64,000 nucleotides of DNA from CAZDBA01 sp964503615 (GCA_964503615.1 CAZDBA010000002.1:1-64000), one strand, 5' to 3'. Counted from the stretch's first letter, positions 36,901-47,189 are shown. The notes: generated from the sequence alone by a model not told the origin. Numbers and translations: made by a program.

Positions 36901-37824
36901 AAGGAATCGAAACGCTTCGAGAAGGAATCGAACAAGCAGCCGAAAGTGTACTTGGGGACGAATCCCGCGCGTTGGAAATCGCTCGTGACAAATTGCAACG
37001 ACTTCGAGAAGAATTGGAAGCAGAGCTAAACGAAAACAATCCGCAGCGGGCTCAAAACGGCAATTCAAACCAAACGCAAGAAGAACAAGGCGGTCGCGAG
37101 CAGGATGGTCAACGAACGGACGGCCCGCAACAACCTGGCCAACAACCAGCAGGCGAACCATCGGAACGTGCCGGCGCGCCCAATTCTTCCGAGCAAAATC
37201 CTGAATCACAAAACGAAGGCGAATCGTCTAAACCTTCAACGCAGCCGGGGCAACCCGGTCAGGGCAATCGGGCTGAGCAATCAACCGAACCAGGCGAGGC
37301 TCGAAATGCCGACGATCCTGATANNNNNNNNNNGCAGGGGACAGCCTAACGAATCGGAGCAACCTTCTTCACAACAACCCCCAACTGACCGACCGGTCCA
37401 ACCGGGATTGCGCCCGGAAGGCGAACCTGCAATAGGGCAACCGCAAACCGGCAGCGGCGGTTTAACTCGAGGCGAGTTTACACCGCGTCCGTTGACGGGA
37501 TCAAACTTCATCGATTGGGCCGATCGGTTGCGCGACATCGAAGAGATGGTTAATGATCCCGAGTTGCGAGCCGAAGCGTCGCGAATTCGTGACGCAGCCA
37601 AAGAGATCCGCAAAGATTTCAAAAGGCATTCGAAAGAACCGAATTGGAATTTGGTCGAGGTCGATGTTGCCGAACCACTACGGGAATTGCAGCAAAGATT
37701 GACCGAAGAACTGATCCGCAAAAGTAATCGGGATGCTCTCATTCCACTCGATCGCGATCCGGTTCCGGTTGAGTTCCAGGATGCAGTCCAACGTTACTTC
37801 CAAGAGTTAGGAAATGGCCAATGA
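33996..37824 (+). CDS. Large Q-rich coiled-coil membrane protein, interrupted by assembly gap
   Basis: One gene split by ten N (37324-37333). Before the gap about 1,110 residues are read; after it about 160 residues continue in another frame, consistent with a wrong gap length. Three N-terminal membrane helices lie at about 20-45, 50-70 and 135-157. A beta-rich extracytoplasmic part follows. Residues 520-1000 are Gln/Glu-rich coiled coil with runs of Gln, encoded by CAA/CAG tracts at about 35573-35600 and 35980-36020. A Pro/Gln/Gly-rich linker surrounds the gap and a helical domain ends the protein. It resembles DUF4175-like partners of MoxR clusters. Its stop overlaps the next start by four bases. 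Confidence 0.8.
37324..37333. other. Assembly gap of 10 N in a coding region
   Basis: Unknown bases in the Pro/Gln-rich linker of the coiled-coil protein gene. The reading frame changes across the gap, so its true length is not 10 bases. Unlike the gap at 57151, no duplicated flank is seen. Confidence 0.95.
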
Positions 37825-40142
37825 TGCTTCCTAACCGATTTGGAGCTCCCGAATGGTTTTGGCCGGTTTGCGTTCTCATGGTTATTGGCCTGATACTCGT
37901 GGGCTGGTCCTATTTTCGAAGCGAACTGAGCATGAACTGGAAGTTGTTTCTGGCCGTTCTAAAACTTGCGGCGTTTTCGCTGCTCGGCATCTGCTTGCTG
38001 GAACCGCTCAGTGAATTCGAGCAAGTCGATCCAGGCGCGAATCAGTTTGTCATTTTGGCCGACAGTAGCCAAAGCTTGCAAATTAAGGATCGGGGAAGTT
38101 CAAAAACTCGTTTGGAACGGGCAAAATCGAAGTTGATCGAAGCGAGTTGGATGGACCGATTGGGTGAGCAGTTTGATCTTCGCAAATACGTTTTCGGATC
38201 GCGGATCGAGTCGGTTGACGACTTTGAAATTCTCAATGCGGAACAACGCGGCAGTAACCTAATGCAAGCTTTGCAAATGATCACCGACCGTTATCGCAAT
38301 CGCCCATTGGCAGGCGTCCTGCTTTTTACTGATGGCAACGCGACCGATTGGGATCCCGATTTTGACTTCAGCAACCTGCCTCCGATCTATGTCGTATCAC
38401 CGGGAATGTCGGCGCCGGCTGCCGATATCGGGCTGACAGAAGTTGCCAGCTCACAAACAAATTTCGAATCGGCTCCCGTAACGATTACCGCGACCGGAAT
38501 TACGCATGGCTACAAAGGCAAATCGCTTACGGCTCGGTTGCTGGACTATAACGATAACGAACTTCAAACACTTTCGATTAAGGACATAAAAGACGAAACT
38601 CCGTTCGCGATTCGATTCCAGCTAAAGCCTGAAGAACGGGGCATCAACGTTTATCGGATCACGGTGGGTGAAACCGGTGTTGAAGATTTGTCAGCAGAAG
38701 CAACCGAATTGAATAATGCTCGCACCGTGGTCGTCGATCGTGGACGGGGCCCGTTTCGGGTCCTTTACGTTTCCGGCCGACCGAATTGGGAATACAAATT
38801 TCTTCGCCGGGCGCTGAGCGGCGATCATGAAGTCGAACTTGTCGGTCTTATTCGTTTGGCCAAACGAGAGCCCAAGTTTACATTTCGCGACCACAGAGGT
38901 GATTCAACCAATTCGATTTACCGAGGGTTCGGTAACGAAGACGATCAAACGGCGGAACAATATGACGAACCGGTCTTGATGCAATTGGACACTGCCGACG
39001 CAGCTGAACTTCGCGATGGCTTTCCGAAAAACGAAGAGATGCTATTCAAGTACGATGCGGTGGTCATCGACGACCTGGAAGCAGAGTTCTTTACACAGGA
39101 TCAAAAATCGCTGCTGCAACAATTCGTTTCCCGGCGGGGTGGTGGACTGTTAATGTTGGGTGGTCAGGAATCGTTTGGACAAGGTAATTACGACCATACG
39201 GCGATTGGCGAAATGTTGCCCATCTATCTGGATCACGATGGCTCCAGCGACCCTGCTGGGAAATTCCGATTGAAACTTACTCGGGAAGGCTGGATCCAAC
39301 CGTGGGTTCGAGTCAATCCAACTGAATCGGCTGAGAAAAAACGGCTGACTGAAATGCCAGATTTCCAAACGATCAACCATGCAAGTTCGATCAAACCGGG
39401 TGCAACCGTTCTGGCAACGGTCGTTACCGGCGCGGACAGCGAGTTTCCGGCGTTGGCCGTTCAGCGTTATGGAGCTGGCAAGACAGCGGCTTTGTTGATT
39501 GGAGATTTGTGGCGTTGGCAGTTACAAACCAAATCGGAGTCGGGCGACTTGCAAAAATCCTGGCGACAAACGATGAGGTGGCTGGTCTCCGAAGTTTCTC
39601 GCCGTGTTGAAGTCGAGGTCAAACCCCAAGACGACGGTGGCCAGTCGGTCGACATTCAGGTGCAAATTCGCGACGAGCTTTTTCGGCCGCTGGACAATGC
39701 TCACGTCAGCCTGACCGTAGTCGCTCCAGACGAGAAAGAGATTCCGCTTACTCTTACCGCCTCCAGTGAGGAAGCGGGACAATACGAGGCTACCTTCGTT
39801 GCAAAACAGGAGGGCGCGTATCGAGTGAGAGCGGAGGCAAAAGACGAAACGGGAGAATTGATCGAAAATCGGGAGTCGGGCTGGGTGGCTCAGCCCAGTG
39901 CCGCAGAACTGAAAAGACTGTCTCCCAACATCGAAGTCATGAACACGATTTCAGCAAAAACCGGCGGTGAAGTTATCGCCTTGGATCGAATCGGTGCTTT
40001 CTCCACTCAGCTTAAGAATCGAAAAGCTGAATTGATGACCACGCGGACAGAACCTTGGTGGCATCAGTGGTACGTGTTCGTTACCGCTATCAGTTTACTG
40101 GTTGCCGAATGGGGCTTGAGACGCTGGAAAGGAGAAGCGTAG
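37821..40142 (+). CDS. Membrane vWA/glutamine-amidotransferase-like protein
   Basis: A 773-residue protein. Two N-terminal membrane helices are visible (about 12-34 and 40-62). A vWA-like domain has FVILADSSQSL in the MIDAS position and VLLFTDGNATD. A class I glutamine-amidotransferase-like domain follows (FRVLYVSGRPNWEYKFLRRAL, FKYDAVVIDDL, GGGLLMLGGQESFG), without an obvious nucleophilic Cys. Then come a beta-sandwich and a C-terminal helix (WYVFVTAISLLVAEWGLRRW). Start and stop overlap both neighbours. It is a typical late gene of planctomycete MoxR clusters, probably anchoring the complex in the periplasm. Confidence 0.85.
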   Translation: MMLPNRFGAPEWFWPVCVLMVIGLILVGWSYFRSELSMNWKLFLAVLKLAAFSLLGICLLEPLSEFEQVDPGANQFVILADSSQSLQIKDRGSSKTRLERAKSKLIEASWMDRLGEQFDLRKYVFGSRIESVDDFEILNAEQRGSNLMQALQMITDRYRNRPLAGVLLFTDGNATDWDPDFDFSNLPPIYVVSPGMSAPAADIGLTEVASSQTNFESAPVTITATGITHGYKGKSLTARLLDYNDNELQTLSIKDIKDETPFAIRFQLKPEERGINVYRITVGETGVEDLSAEATELNNARTVVVDRGRGPFRVLYVSGRPNWEYKFLRRALSGDHEVELVGLIRLAKREPKFTFRDHRGDSTNSIYRGFGNEDDQTAEQYDEPVLMQLDTADAAELRDGFPKNEEMLFKYDAVVIDDLEAEFFTQDQKSLLQQFVSRRGGGLLMLGGQESFGQGNYDHTAIGEMLPIYLDHDGSSDPAGKFRLKLTREGWIQPWVRVNPTESAEKKRLTEMPDFQTINHASSIKPGATVLATVVTGADSEFPALAVQRYGAGKTAALLIGDLWRWQLQTKSESGDLQKSWRQTMRWLVSEVSRRVEVEVKPQDDGGQSVDIQVQIRDELFRPLDNAHVSLTVVAPDEKEIPLTLTASSEEAGQYEATFVAKQEGAYRVRAEAKDETGELIENRESGWVAQPSAAELKRLSPNIEVMNTISAKTGGEVIALDRIGAFSTQLKNRKAELMTTRTEPWWHQWYVFVTAISLLVAEWGLRRWKGEA

Positions 40143-41197
40143 TGAGTCACAAATCAACTTGGACGTTGTTTGGTGTTTTCGCGAATTTGCTGGCGATTTC
40201 TTGCTTCTATGCGGTGCCTTGCGAAACGATTGCTCAAACTTCGAATCGTCATTTAATCGTGGTTGCCGGTGCAGCGGGAGAAACCGAGTTCGGCGATCAG
40301 TTTCAAGTCTGGGCTCAACGTTGGTTGGATTTGGCAAGTAACGTTAAAGAAACCGATGGGATTGCTGAGAAAAACACAGATGGATGGCAGGTGCACTCGT
40401 TCGGAATGGGAGAGCAGAATGTTGAAGCCTCGGACAGAGATCGAATTGAATCGACTTTGGCTGAAATCGCGGCTTTAGAAACTCAACCTGAACTCTGGAT
40501 CGTTTTGATTGGGCACGGGACTTACGATGGCAAAACGGCCAAGTTCAACCTGAAGGGTCCCGACTTTTCAGCGACCGAGTTAAAGGCGTGGTTGAAACCG
40601 ATCCAGTCCCGAGTTGCTTTGATTAATTGTTCGTCTTGCAGCAGCCCGTTTATCAATCAGCTCTCCGGTCCCAATCGAATCGTGATCACTGCAACTCGAT
40701 CTGGCAGCCAGTACAACTTTGCCCGGTTTGGCAATTTTTTATCCCAAGCAATCGGCGACGAGACGATCGATCTCGACAAAGACGGACAGAACTCGCTGCT
40801 TGAAGCATATATCGCCGCCGTTTCACAGACTGAAGAGTTTTACGCTGCCGAGCTGAGAATCCCGACGGAACAGGCGCTATTGGACGACAACGGTGACCAA
40901 CGAGGAACGCCAGCAAACTGGTTCAATGGCGTGCGTGTGACGAAACGAGTTGCTACTGACACAAAAAATGAAGTGACGCGGATTGCCGATGGGATCGTGG
41001 CAAATCAGTGCTTTTTTATGCCACGCGATAAAGAAGTGCAGTTAAGTGAAGCAGATTTGAAACGCAGAAACGAATTGGAAATCGAACTGGAACGTTTGCG
41101 TGTTCGCAAGACAAAGATGGTCGAAGATGACTACTACGATCGCTTGGAAGAACTGATGTTGAAAATCGGCAAAATTTACTTATCTCAAGAAAAGTAA
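40142..41197 (+). CDS. Secreted caspase-like (clan CD) protein
   Basis: A 351-residue protein from a GTG at 40142 that overlaps the upstream TAG by one base (TAGTG). Residues 1-32 look like a signal peptide (WTLFGVFANLLAISCFYAV, cleavage near TIAQ). The core has the clan CD dyad pattern: VLIGHGTYDG with H125, and ALINCSSCSSPF with C163 (or C166). ITATRSGSQYNFARFGNFL and DLDKDGQNSLLEAY follow, as in caspase/legumain-like proteins. The C-terminus is a charged coiled coil (RRNELEIELERLRVRKTKM). The substrate is unknown. It is the last gene of the MoxR-type operon and could be its proteolytic output. Confidence 0.72.
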   Translation: MSHKSTWTLFGVFANLLAISCFYAVPCETIAQTSNRHLIVVAGAAGETEFGDQFQVWAQRWLDLASNVKETDGIAEKNTDGWQVHSFGMGEQNVEASDRDRIESTLAEIAALETQPELWIVLIGHGTYDGKTAKFNLKGPDFSATELKAWLKPIQSRVALINCSSCSSPFINQLSGPNRIVITATRSGSQYNFARFGNFLSQAIGDETIDLDKDGQNSLLEAYIAAVSQTEEFYAAELRIPTEQALLDDNGDQRGTPANWFNGVRVTKRVATDTKNEVTRIADGIVANQCFFMPRDKEVQLSEADLKRRNELEIELERLRVRKTKMVEDDYYDRLEELMLKIGKIYLSQEK

Positions 41198-41475
41198 CAA
41201 GTTACTGCACCTCCAAGAGCTCATCCTTACTATTGTGGGGAATCAAATTTCGGGCTGAACTGTTTGATCACCCACCTCTTCAAGGGGATCTTTTGCCCTC
41301 AAAACCTGCACAACCGTCTCTATCATTTTCTAAGGGAGGTAGCTTTCCGGCTCATTAGCCAAATCGCCTTTTTCGCATCCACAGTAGTGTAGCCGACCTA
41401 CATTTATTCAGAACTAAATCTGATTAACCCAACCCTAGGTGACGACTCTGTCGTTGTGAACCAGTTTGTAATCCC

Positions 41476-43593
41476 ATGCATTCGTCCAGCTTAGCAACAT
41501 TGAATACGCAAGCTACGCCACAGACCATATTGGTTGTGGACGACGAGCAATTAAATCGTCTGGTTCTATGTAACATCCTTAGAAAGCAAGGGTTTGAAAC
41601 GGTACAGGCTGGCAATGGAATCGACGCGTTGAACGCGATCGAAACTCAGCGTTTCGACTTGATCCTCCTGGACATCTACATGCCACGTCTAGATGGCTTC
41701 CAAACACTCGCTCAGATTCGTCAGAAATTCGGCCCCGACGAATTGCCAGTGATCATGGTCACAGCTGACAACGAAAGCACAAAAATTGTCCAAGCGTTTC
41801 AATTGGGGGCAAACGACTACATCGCAAAACCGTATGACCATGCGGTTACAATAGCTCGCATCAAAATGCACTTGCAGTTTATCCAATCCCAGCAAGCGTT
41901 GAGAAAAAGCGAAGAACGATACTCGTTAGTCGCAAGAGGAACCAACGACGGACTTTGGGATTGGGATCTGGATACCAATCAGATCTACTATTCGGAACGT
42001 TGGATTTCGATGCTTGCTATTGAGGATGACAGTAACAGTTGTTCACCCGATCTGTGGTTTAGCCGTGTTCACGAAGAAGACCTTCCTCGCGTCGAATCGC
42101 TTTTGGAAAATCACAAACTTGGACAAAGTCCTCATTTCGAAGCCGAACTGAGAATGCGGCGAAATAACGGCGAATTCCGCTGGATGCGTTGCCGTGGATT
42201 GGCAGTCTGGGACGAAGGCGGCGTCGCGCGTCGAATTGCCGGTTCGTTGACCGATATCACCGAGGGTAAAGTCGCCGATGCCTTGACCGGGCTGCCCAAT
42301 CGAGTTCTTTTTCGGGAACGTTTGGAACGATGCAGTAACCAACAAGAGCGAGACCCCAACTTTCGATACGCAGTATTGTATTTGGATCTGGACAACTTTA
42401 AGCAAGTCAACGACAGCTTGGGACATGAAGCGGGTGATCGGCTGTTGGTCGCCATTTCGAGGCGTATGGAAAAAGCACTACGATCGGCAGAGTCGTTTGT
42501 TTGCCGCTTAGGCGGAGATGAATTCTCGATTTTGATTGAGGGAATCGATTCGGTAACCGCGCCAATCGAAGTTGCCAAGCGAATTTTAGACAGCGTCAAT
42601 TCTCCTATCTCACTCGGTAATTCTCGTGAGATAGTTGCTGGTGTGAGTGTTGGAATCAGTTGTTCTGCGGAAAACTTTAACGATCCAAGTGAAATCCTAC
42701 AGGCTGCTGACACCGCGATGTACCGCGCAAAGGAAGAGGGAAAGTCGAACTACTGCGTCTTTGATCCAGCGATGAAAGAAAGCGTCAGTCGAAAAAGCCG
42801 AATCGAAACCGAACTGCGAAATGCAATCGACCGAGACGAATTGTTTGTGCATTATTTGCCCGTCGTTGAATTGGACAGTATGAAAGTGGTTGGTCTGGAA
42901 GCACTCGCGAGATGGGAACACCCTAAAATGGGAATGATCTCGCCTGCCGAGTTCATCCCCGTAGCCCAGGAATCTGGCTTGATCGTCGACTTGGGAAGGC
43001 AGATTCTGCGCAAAGCTTGCATACAAATGTCCATTTGGAGAAAGGACGCTCGTTTCAAAGACATTCACGTCAGCGTCAACTGGTCGTTAACCCAGCTTTT
43101 GTCGCCAGATCTAATCGGAGATTTCACAACGCTCCTTAACGAATGGAATCTTCAACCTGGCGACCTGCAAATCGAAGTCACCGAAGACATCTCTAAAGAG
43201 GATGCTGATCGAGTAGTCGAGCTGATGTTGAAATTAAAATCTTTAGGCGTGAGGATTGCGATCGACGATTTCGGAACTGGATTCTCTTCCCTTTCGTACT
43301 TGCAACAACTATCCTTGGACGCGGTCAAAATTGACGCTTCGTTCGTCGACCAAATGGAAAACTCTTCCGACAAGAAAACAATCGTGAAAACCATCATCGC
43401 CCTTGCTGACGGGTTTGGTATCGACGTGGTTGCCGAAGGAGTAGAATCCGAAACGCAGCGAAGAATGCTTGCGGAAATGGGCTGCTCGCTCGGACAAGGA
43501 TTCTTGTTTTCCAAGCCCATTTCGGCCGAGTCGATCAAAAAACTGATTTCGGAAATCGAGAAAGACTCAAACAGCTTAGTTGGGCAATCGTAG
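41476..43593 (+). CDS. REC-PAS-GGDEF-EAL response regulator
   Basis: A 705-residue cytoplasmic protein for cyclic di-GMP control. The receiver domain (about 16-135) has phospho-acceptor D66 (LLDIYMP) and K118. A PAS/PAC domain (about 145-262) includes GTNDGLWDWDL and FRWMRCRG. The GGDEF domain has an intact RLGGDEF (346-350) but no RxxD inhibitory site. The EAL domain has EALARW (475-480), N535, EVTED, DDFGTG (597-602) and AEGVESE, all canonical. Both synthase and phosphodiesterase activities are therefore possible, switched by phosphorylation. No histidine kinase gene is adjacent. Confidence 0.93.
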   Translation: MHSSSLATLNTQATPQTILVVDDEQLNRLVLCNILRKQGFETVQAGNGIDALNAIETQRFDLILLDIYMPRLDGFQTLAQIRQKFGPDELPVIMVTADNESTKIVQAFQLGANDYIAKPYDHAVTIARIKMHLQFIQSQQALRKSEERYSLVARGTNDGLWDWDLDTNQIYYSERWISMLAIEDDSNSCSPDLWFSRVHEEDLPRVESLLENHKLGQSPHFEAELRMRRNNGEFRWMRCRGLAVWDEGGVARRIAGSLTDITEGKVADALTGLPNRVLFRERLERCSNQQERDPNFRYAVLYLDLDNFKQVNDSLGHEAGDRLLVAISRRMEKALRSAESFVCRLGGDEFSILIEGIDSVTAPIEVAKRILDSVNSPISLGNSREIVAGVSVGISCSAENFNDPSEILQAADTAMYRAKEEGKSNYCVFDPAMKESVSRKSRIETELRNAIDRDELFVHYLPVVELDSMKVVGLEALARWEHPKMGMISPAEFIPVAQESGLIVDLGRQILRKACIQMSIWRKDARFKDIHVSVNWSLTQLLSPDLIGDFTTLLNEWNLQPGDLQIEVTEDISKEDADRVVELMLKLKSLGVRIAIDDFGTGFSSLSYLQQLSLDAVKIDASFVDQMENSSDKKTIVKTIIALADGFGIDVVAEGVESETQRRMLAEMGCSLGQGFLFSKPISAESIKKLISEIEKDSNSLVGQS

Positions 43594-43632
43594 TACTTCC
43601 GAGTTGTTGGGACTTCGAATTTGGGCGGTCGG

Positions 43633-45505
43633 TCAGACTTCCTTGTAACCTTTTGCAGTTTTCTGATCTATCAGTTTTTGGGCTGCGGCGTCGCTGGTTT
43701 TCTTCGAATCGAACGACTTTTTCTTTGACTGACCGCTGGTGCCGATTCGACCGTAGCGAACCGTGAACCCTTTGCCGCTCTGGGCAATCTCCCAAAACTT
43801 GTTCGACTTGCCGTCTGAGTATTCGAACATGCGCGAACCTTTTGTCGTCTTCTTCGAGGATTTCGATGTCGCATTTTTCTTCTTAGCCGCTTTTTTCTTC
43901 GCCNNNNNNNNNNNNNNNNNNNNNNNNNNNNNNNNNNNNNNNNNNNNNNNNNNNNNNNNNNNNNNNNNNNNNNNNNNNNNNNNNNNNNNNNNNNNNNNNN
44001 NNNTTGGACGATTTCTTCAGCGCAACCGCTTTTGTCGCTTTCGTAGCAACGCCACACTCAAGTTTCGTAAGGTAATCAGCGATCGCTTTTTGCTTCTTGT
44101 CTTTTGCCAACCGAACAAGACTCCTACCATCTTTCAACGGTTTCAGTGTAGCCCCCGCCTTGATAAGTCGTTTGACCATTGGCAGAGATCCTATCTGGAT
44201 GGCACGGCAAATCGGTCGGTTTAAGTCTTTTCCAACGTTTGGGTCTGCCCCGATATCGAGGAGATAGCGAGCGGCTTTGGGGGAACTGATTGACCACCCC
44301 AACGGGCCGATAGACCGTTCGCCCAAGTAATATACACATTTGTCGACCGGAGCTCCTTTGGCGATAAAGAACTTCATCAGTTCAATACTTTCAGCGTGAC
44401 ACAACATTTCTGACGTTGGCTTTACACCTGCTTCGATCAGTTGCTTCACAATCGTGAGCTGCGCCTTTGGTCCTAGGGGCTCACGGTCTACTACGTTCCA
44501 GTCCATCGTGTTTAATACAGCTTGGGCAGTCGGCTTGATTCCAAGGTCGAGCAGGATACGAACCGACTCGCCACTGCAGCCTGCTGCTGCCTCTAGTTCT
44601 GTAGAACCGGCTGTAGCCCCAGCGTCGAGCAATGCCTGAACTGATTTTGGTTTTGTTAAAATGTTCCAAAGCGTTAATGGAGTTCTAACACCACCGTTCG
44701 GATCAGCTCCGTATTCCAGCAGTAGTTTGACTTGCTTTTCCGATTTGGCACAATGCAGAGGCGCGTAGCTTGTGTCTTCGTCTGGGGCGTTTGGGTCGGC
44801 TCCCTCCTTCAGCAATAACTCCATAATTCTCAAGCCACCACGTGCCGTAGCGTAGCGAAGCAGCCTGTCGTTGTGGTAGGCGGAGGAACGGGTAGGCATC
44901 GCCATATTGATGTCGAGATTTCCAAGCTCCAATAGTTTTTTGAGTTGCCTGAAGTCTCCTTTGTTGATCGCTTTGAAGCACTTTTCCAACAGGGCCTTGT
45001 CCCCCTTGGGCTGATTCTCCTTTGCGATTTTTTTCCAGGCCGTGAGCAGTTTCTTGTTGATCGCTTTTGATTTTGCGGTGGCGGCAAAGGCAGCGCCCCT
45101 ATCTTGAACCACCTGTGGTCTGGGGATATAGGTATCGACCGAAAAGCCGCTCGTATCAACGAAGCGGTCGAATGCCGACTCACCCATACCGTCACTCCAT
45201 TGACCAACACATTCTTTCTTCAAAGCAGCCAACTGTTCCTTCGTCGGCTTTTCGGGAAAAGTAAAGTCGGTAATCAAAAAGAGGCTTTTCTCTTTCGAAT
45301 CGTATTCGCAGCGCAGAAAACCGCCGTTGAGTTTCTTGTTATCGATACAAGATTGGAAGACGTACTCGATCATCGACGACGTTTCGTGAAAGCCGTCAAG
45401 TAGTTTCAAGTGTTCTGGCTTCTTCGTGGGCCGATCGCGATGGTCAGTCATCGCAAGTTTACCGCGATAGGTCACCCTATACCCGGCAGCAAGCTTCTTA
45501 TTCAT
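43633..45505 (-). CDS. Ankyrin-repeat, lysine-rich, WGR-domain protein, interrupted by assembly gap
   Basis: One gene split by 100 N (43904-44003). The N-terminal 500 residues have an unknown alpha/beta part (1-130) and then ankyrin-like repeats (MELLLKEGADPNAPDEDTS, VKLLLEYGADPNGG, ARYLLDIGADPNVG, VKRLIKAGATL). Before the gap the sequence turns Lys/Ala-rich (VATKATKAVALKK). After it comes AKKKAAKKKNATSKSSKK, a histone H1-like stretch. A WGR domain ends the protein (SNKFWEIAQSGKGFTVRYGRIGTSGQ). The frames differ across the gap, so its length is wrong; repetitive Lys codons probably caused it. WGR domains are known from PARP enzymes and DNA-linked bacterial proteins. Confidence 0.8.
43904..44003. 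other. Assembly gap of 100 N in the ankyrin/WGR gene
   Basis: The gap lies in a Lys/Ala/Ser-rich, low-complexity coding stretch, with AAG/AAA-rich codons on both sides. The standard length of 100 is a placeholder, and the frame changes across it. Confidence 0.95.
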
Positions 45506-45568
45506 CTGAGGTCAACTTCCTTTGCTACAGTGAATAAAAGTCAGTTTTAGGTCAGGTTGTCTCGTAGA

Positions 45569-46933
45569 TTACGATCCCAATCGAGTTTCAATCGCTTTTT
45601 TAACGGCATCAGTATTCGCATCAACATACGCGGGCGGGTTAGCGTGTTTGCTGAGAATGTCGTCCAATTGGGACTCGTGATAACCGACTTTGAACTGAGT
45701 AAACTTTAAACCGTGTGCTGTACTCACAACAACGGTTCGATCGGACTTTTGAATCGTTCCGTTGTTCACCAGCTTTTTCAAAACGGCAAGTGCAACCCCC
45801 GTGTGGGGACAACAGTACATACCGGTCAAATCGGCTTGCGCTGCCGCCTCAGCCAACTCGGACTCGGTCACTTGCTCAACCAGACCATTAGATTCCTGAA
45901 TCGCCTGTACCGCTTTGTTGTAGCTGACCGGGTCACCGATTCGAATTGCGTTGGCAAGCGTCTCACCCGCAGTAACAGAAACTTTGTCTTTAAAACCGTT
46001 CTTAAACGACTGGTAGAACGGATCGGCTTTTTCTGTCTGAGCCGCAACCAAACGAGGCATGCGGTCGATTAGCCCCAAGTCCATCATCAATCGGAACCCT
46101 TTGTACATCGCGCTGACATTGCCAAGGTTACCGACTGGAATCACGATCCAATCGGGAACTTCCCAATCAAACTGGCGTACGATTTCAATTCCAACCGTCT
46201 TTTGGCCTTCGATGCGTAAACTGTTCATCGAGTTGGCAAGGTAGATCGAACGATCCTGAGTGACCTCCTGAACGATCTTCATACACCCATCAAAATCGGT
46301 GTCCAAAGCCAATACGTGCGCACCATTGGAAACCGGTTGGATCAATTGCGCCGTACTGACTTTGCCAGCCGGCAAAAAGATAATCGCTGGAATTCCTGCG
46401 TAGGCGGCGTAGGCGGCCAAAGCGGCGCTGGTGTCACCCGTACTTGCACAGGCTACGGCTTGGACGGAACTGTTCTGAGCCATCATTTGCTTGACGGCGC
46501 TGACCAGTACGGTCATTCCAAGATCTTTAAAGCTACCCGTATGACTGTTGCCGCAAAGCTTAATCCACAAATCGGGAACGCCGATCTGAGCACCTAATCG
46601 TTCAGCCCAAAACAAATTGGTGTTGCCCTCGCACATGCTAACAACGTTCTCGTCGGCAAGCGTCGGCAGAATCCATTCTTTCATCGACCAAACGCCACTT
46701 CCATAGGGCCAAGCCGTAGTGCTCGCGCGTGAATCGAACAACTGTTTCCACTTGTACGGATTGGTTCGTTTCAGTGGCTTCCGCTCGTGATAGACTTCGA
46801 GCAGGCTATTACATTCAGGGCAACGATAAATTACATCGTAGACGGAGTGCTTGCCGGAACAACCAGCGAAGCAGCGGAAGTAGATTTCTGAATCTGTCTT
46901 TTGTTGAGAAGGGGTTTCGGTCACTGTCGCCAT
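45569..46933 (-). CDS. thrC: Threonine synthase
   Basis: PLP enzyme that makes threonine from phosphohomoserine. The ATG at 46933 gives 454 residues; a longer frame to 46993 has no family support. The N-terminus has a zinc-ribbon-like CFAGCSGKHSVYDVIYRCPEC. The PLP lysine is in SHTGSFKDLGMT, and the phosphate-binding loop is VACASTGDTSAALAAYAA. Later motifs (IVIPVGNLGNVSAMYKGF, STAHGLKFTQFK) agree with the family. No other threonine genes are adjacent. Confidence 0.94.
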   Translation of the reverse strand: MATVTETPSQQKTDSEIYFRCFAGCSGKHSVYDVIYRCPECNSLLEVYHERKPLKRTNPYKWKQLFDSRASTTAWPYGSGVWSMKEWILPTLADENVVSMCEGNTNLFWAERLGAQIGVPDLWIKLCGNSHTGSFKDLGMTVLVSAVKQMMAQNSSVQAVACASTGDTSAALAAYAAYAGIPAIIFLPAGKVSTAQLIQPVSNGAHVLALDTDFDGCMKIVQEVTQDRSIYLANSMNSLRIEGQKTVGIEIVRQFDWEVPDWIVIPVGNLGNVSAMYKGFRLMMDLGLIDRMPRLVAAQTEKADPFYQSFKNGFKDKVSVTAGETLANAIRIGDPVSYNKAVQAIQESNGLVEQVTESELAEAAAQADLTGMYCCPHTGVALAVLKKLVNNGTIQKSDRTVVVSTAHGLKFTQFKVGYHESQLDDILSKHANPPAYVDANTDAVKKAIETRLGS

Positions 46934-47189
46934 AGCGCACTTAGTTTGGAATGAAATGGGGTAGTTTGTGTCGTCAGAATTTGAGCAGGTCACGGTCGTG
47001 CTCGCGAGGAACCCGGTAATGAACCGAGGGCTATTTCCGCATGAACCTAAAGTTTAATCAAGACTGCCAGTTTAAATAATCGGTCAGATAGACGACATAC
47101 TGAACCTGAGGCGGGAGCAGCTTTTTTTATATTGCAAATTGGACTCTCAGCCCCGAAATCCCTGCTACCAAGGAGCAAACGGGAGTGCA

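Noticed and set aside
43763..44224. Plus-strand frame running through the 100-N gap
   Set aside because: It exists only because N positions were read through, and it is opposite the ankyrin/WGR gene.
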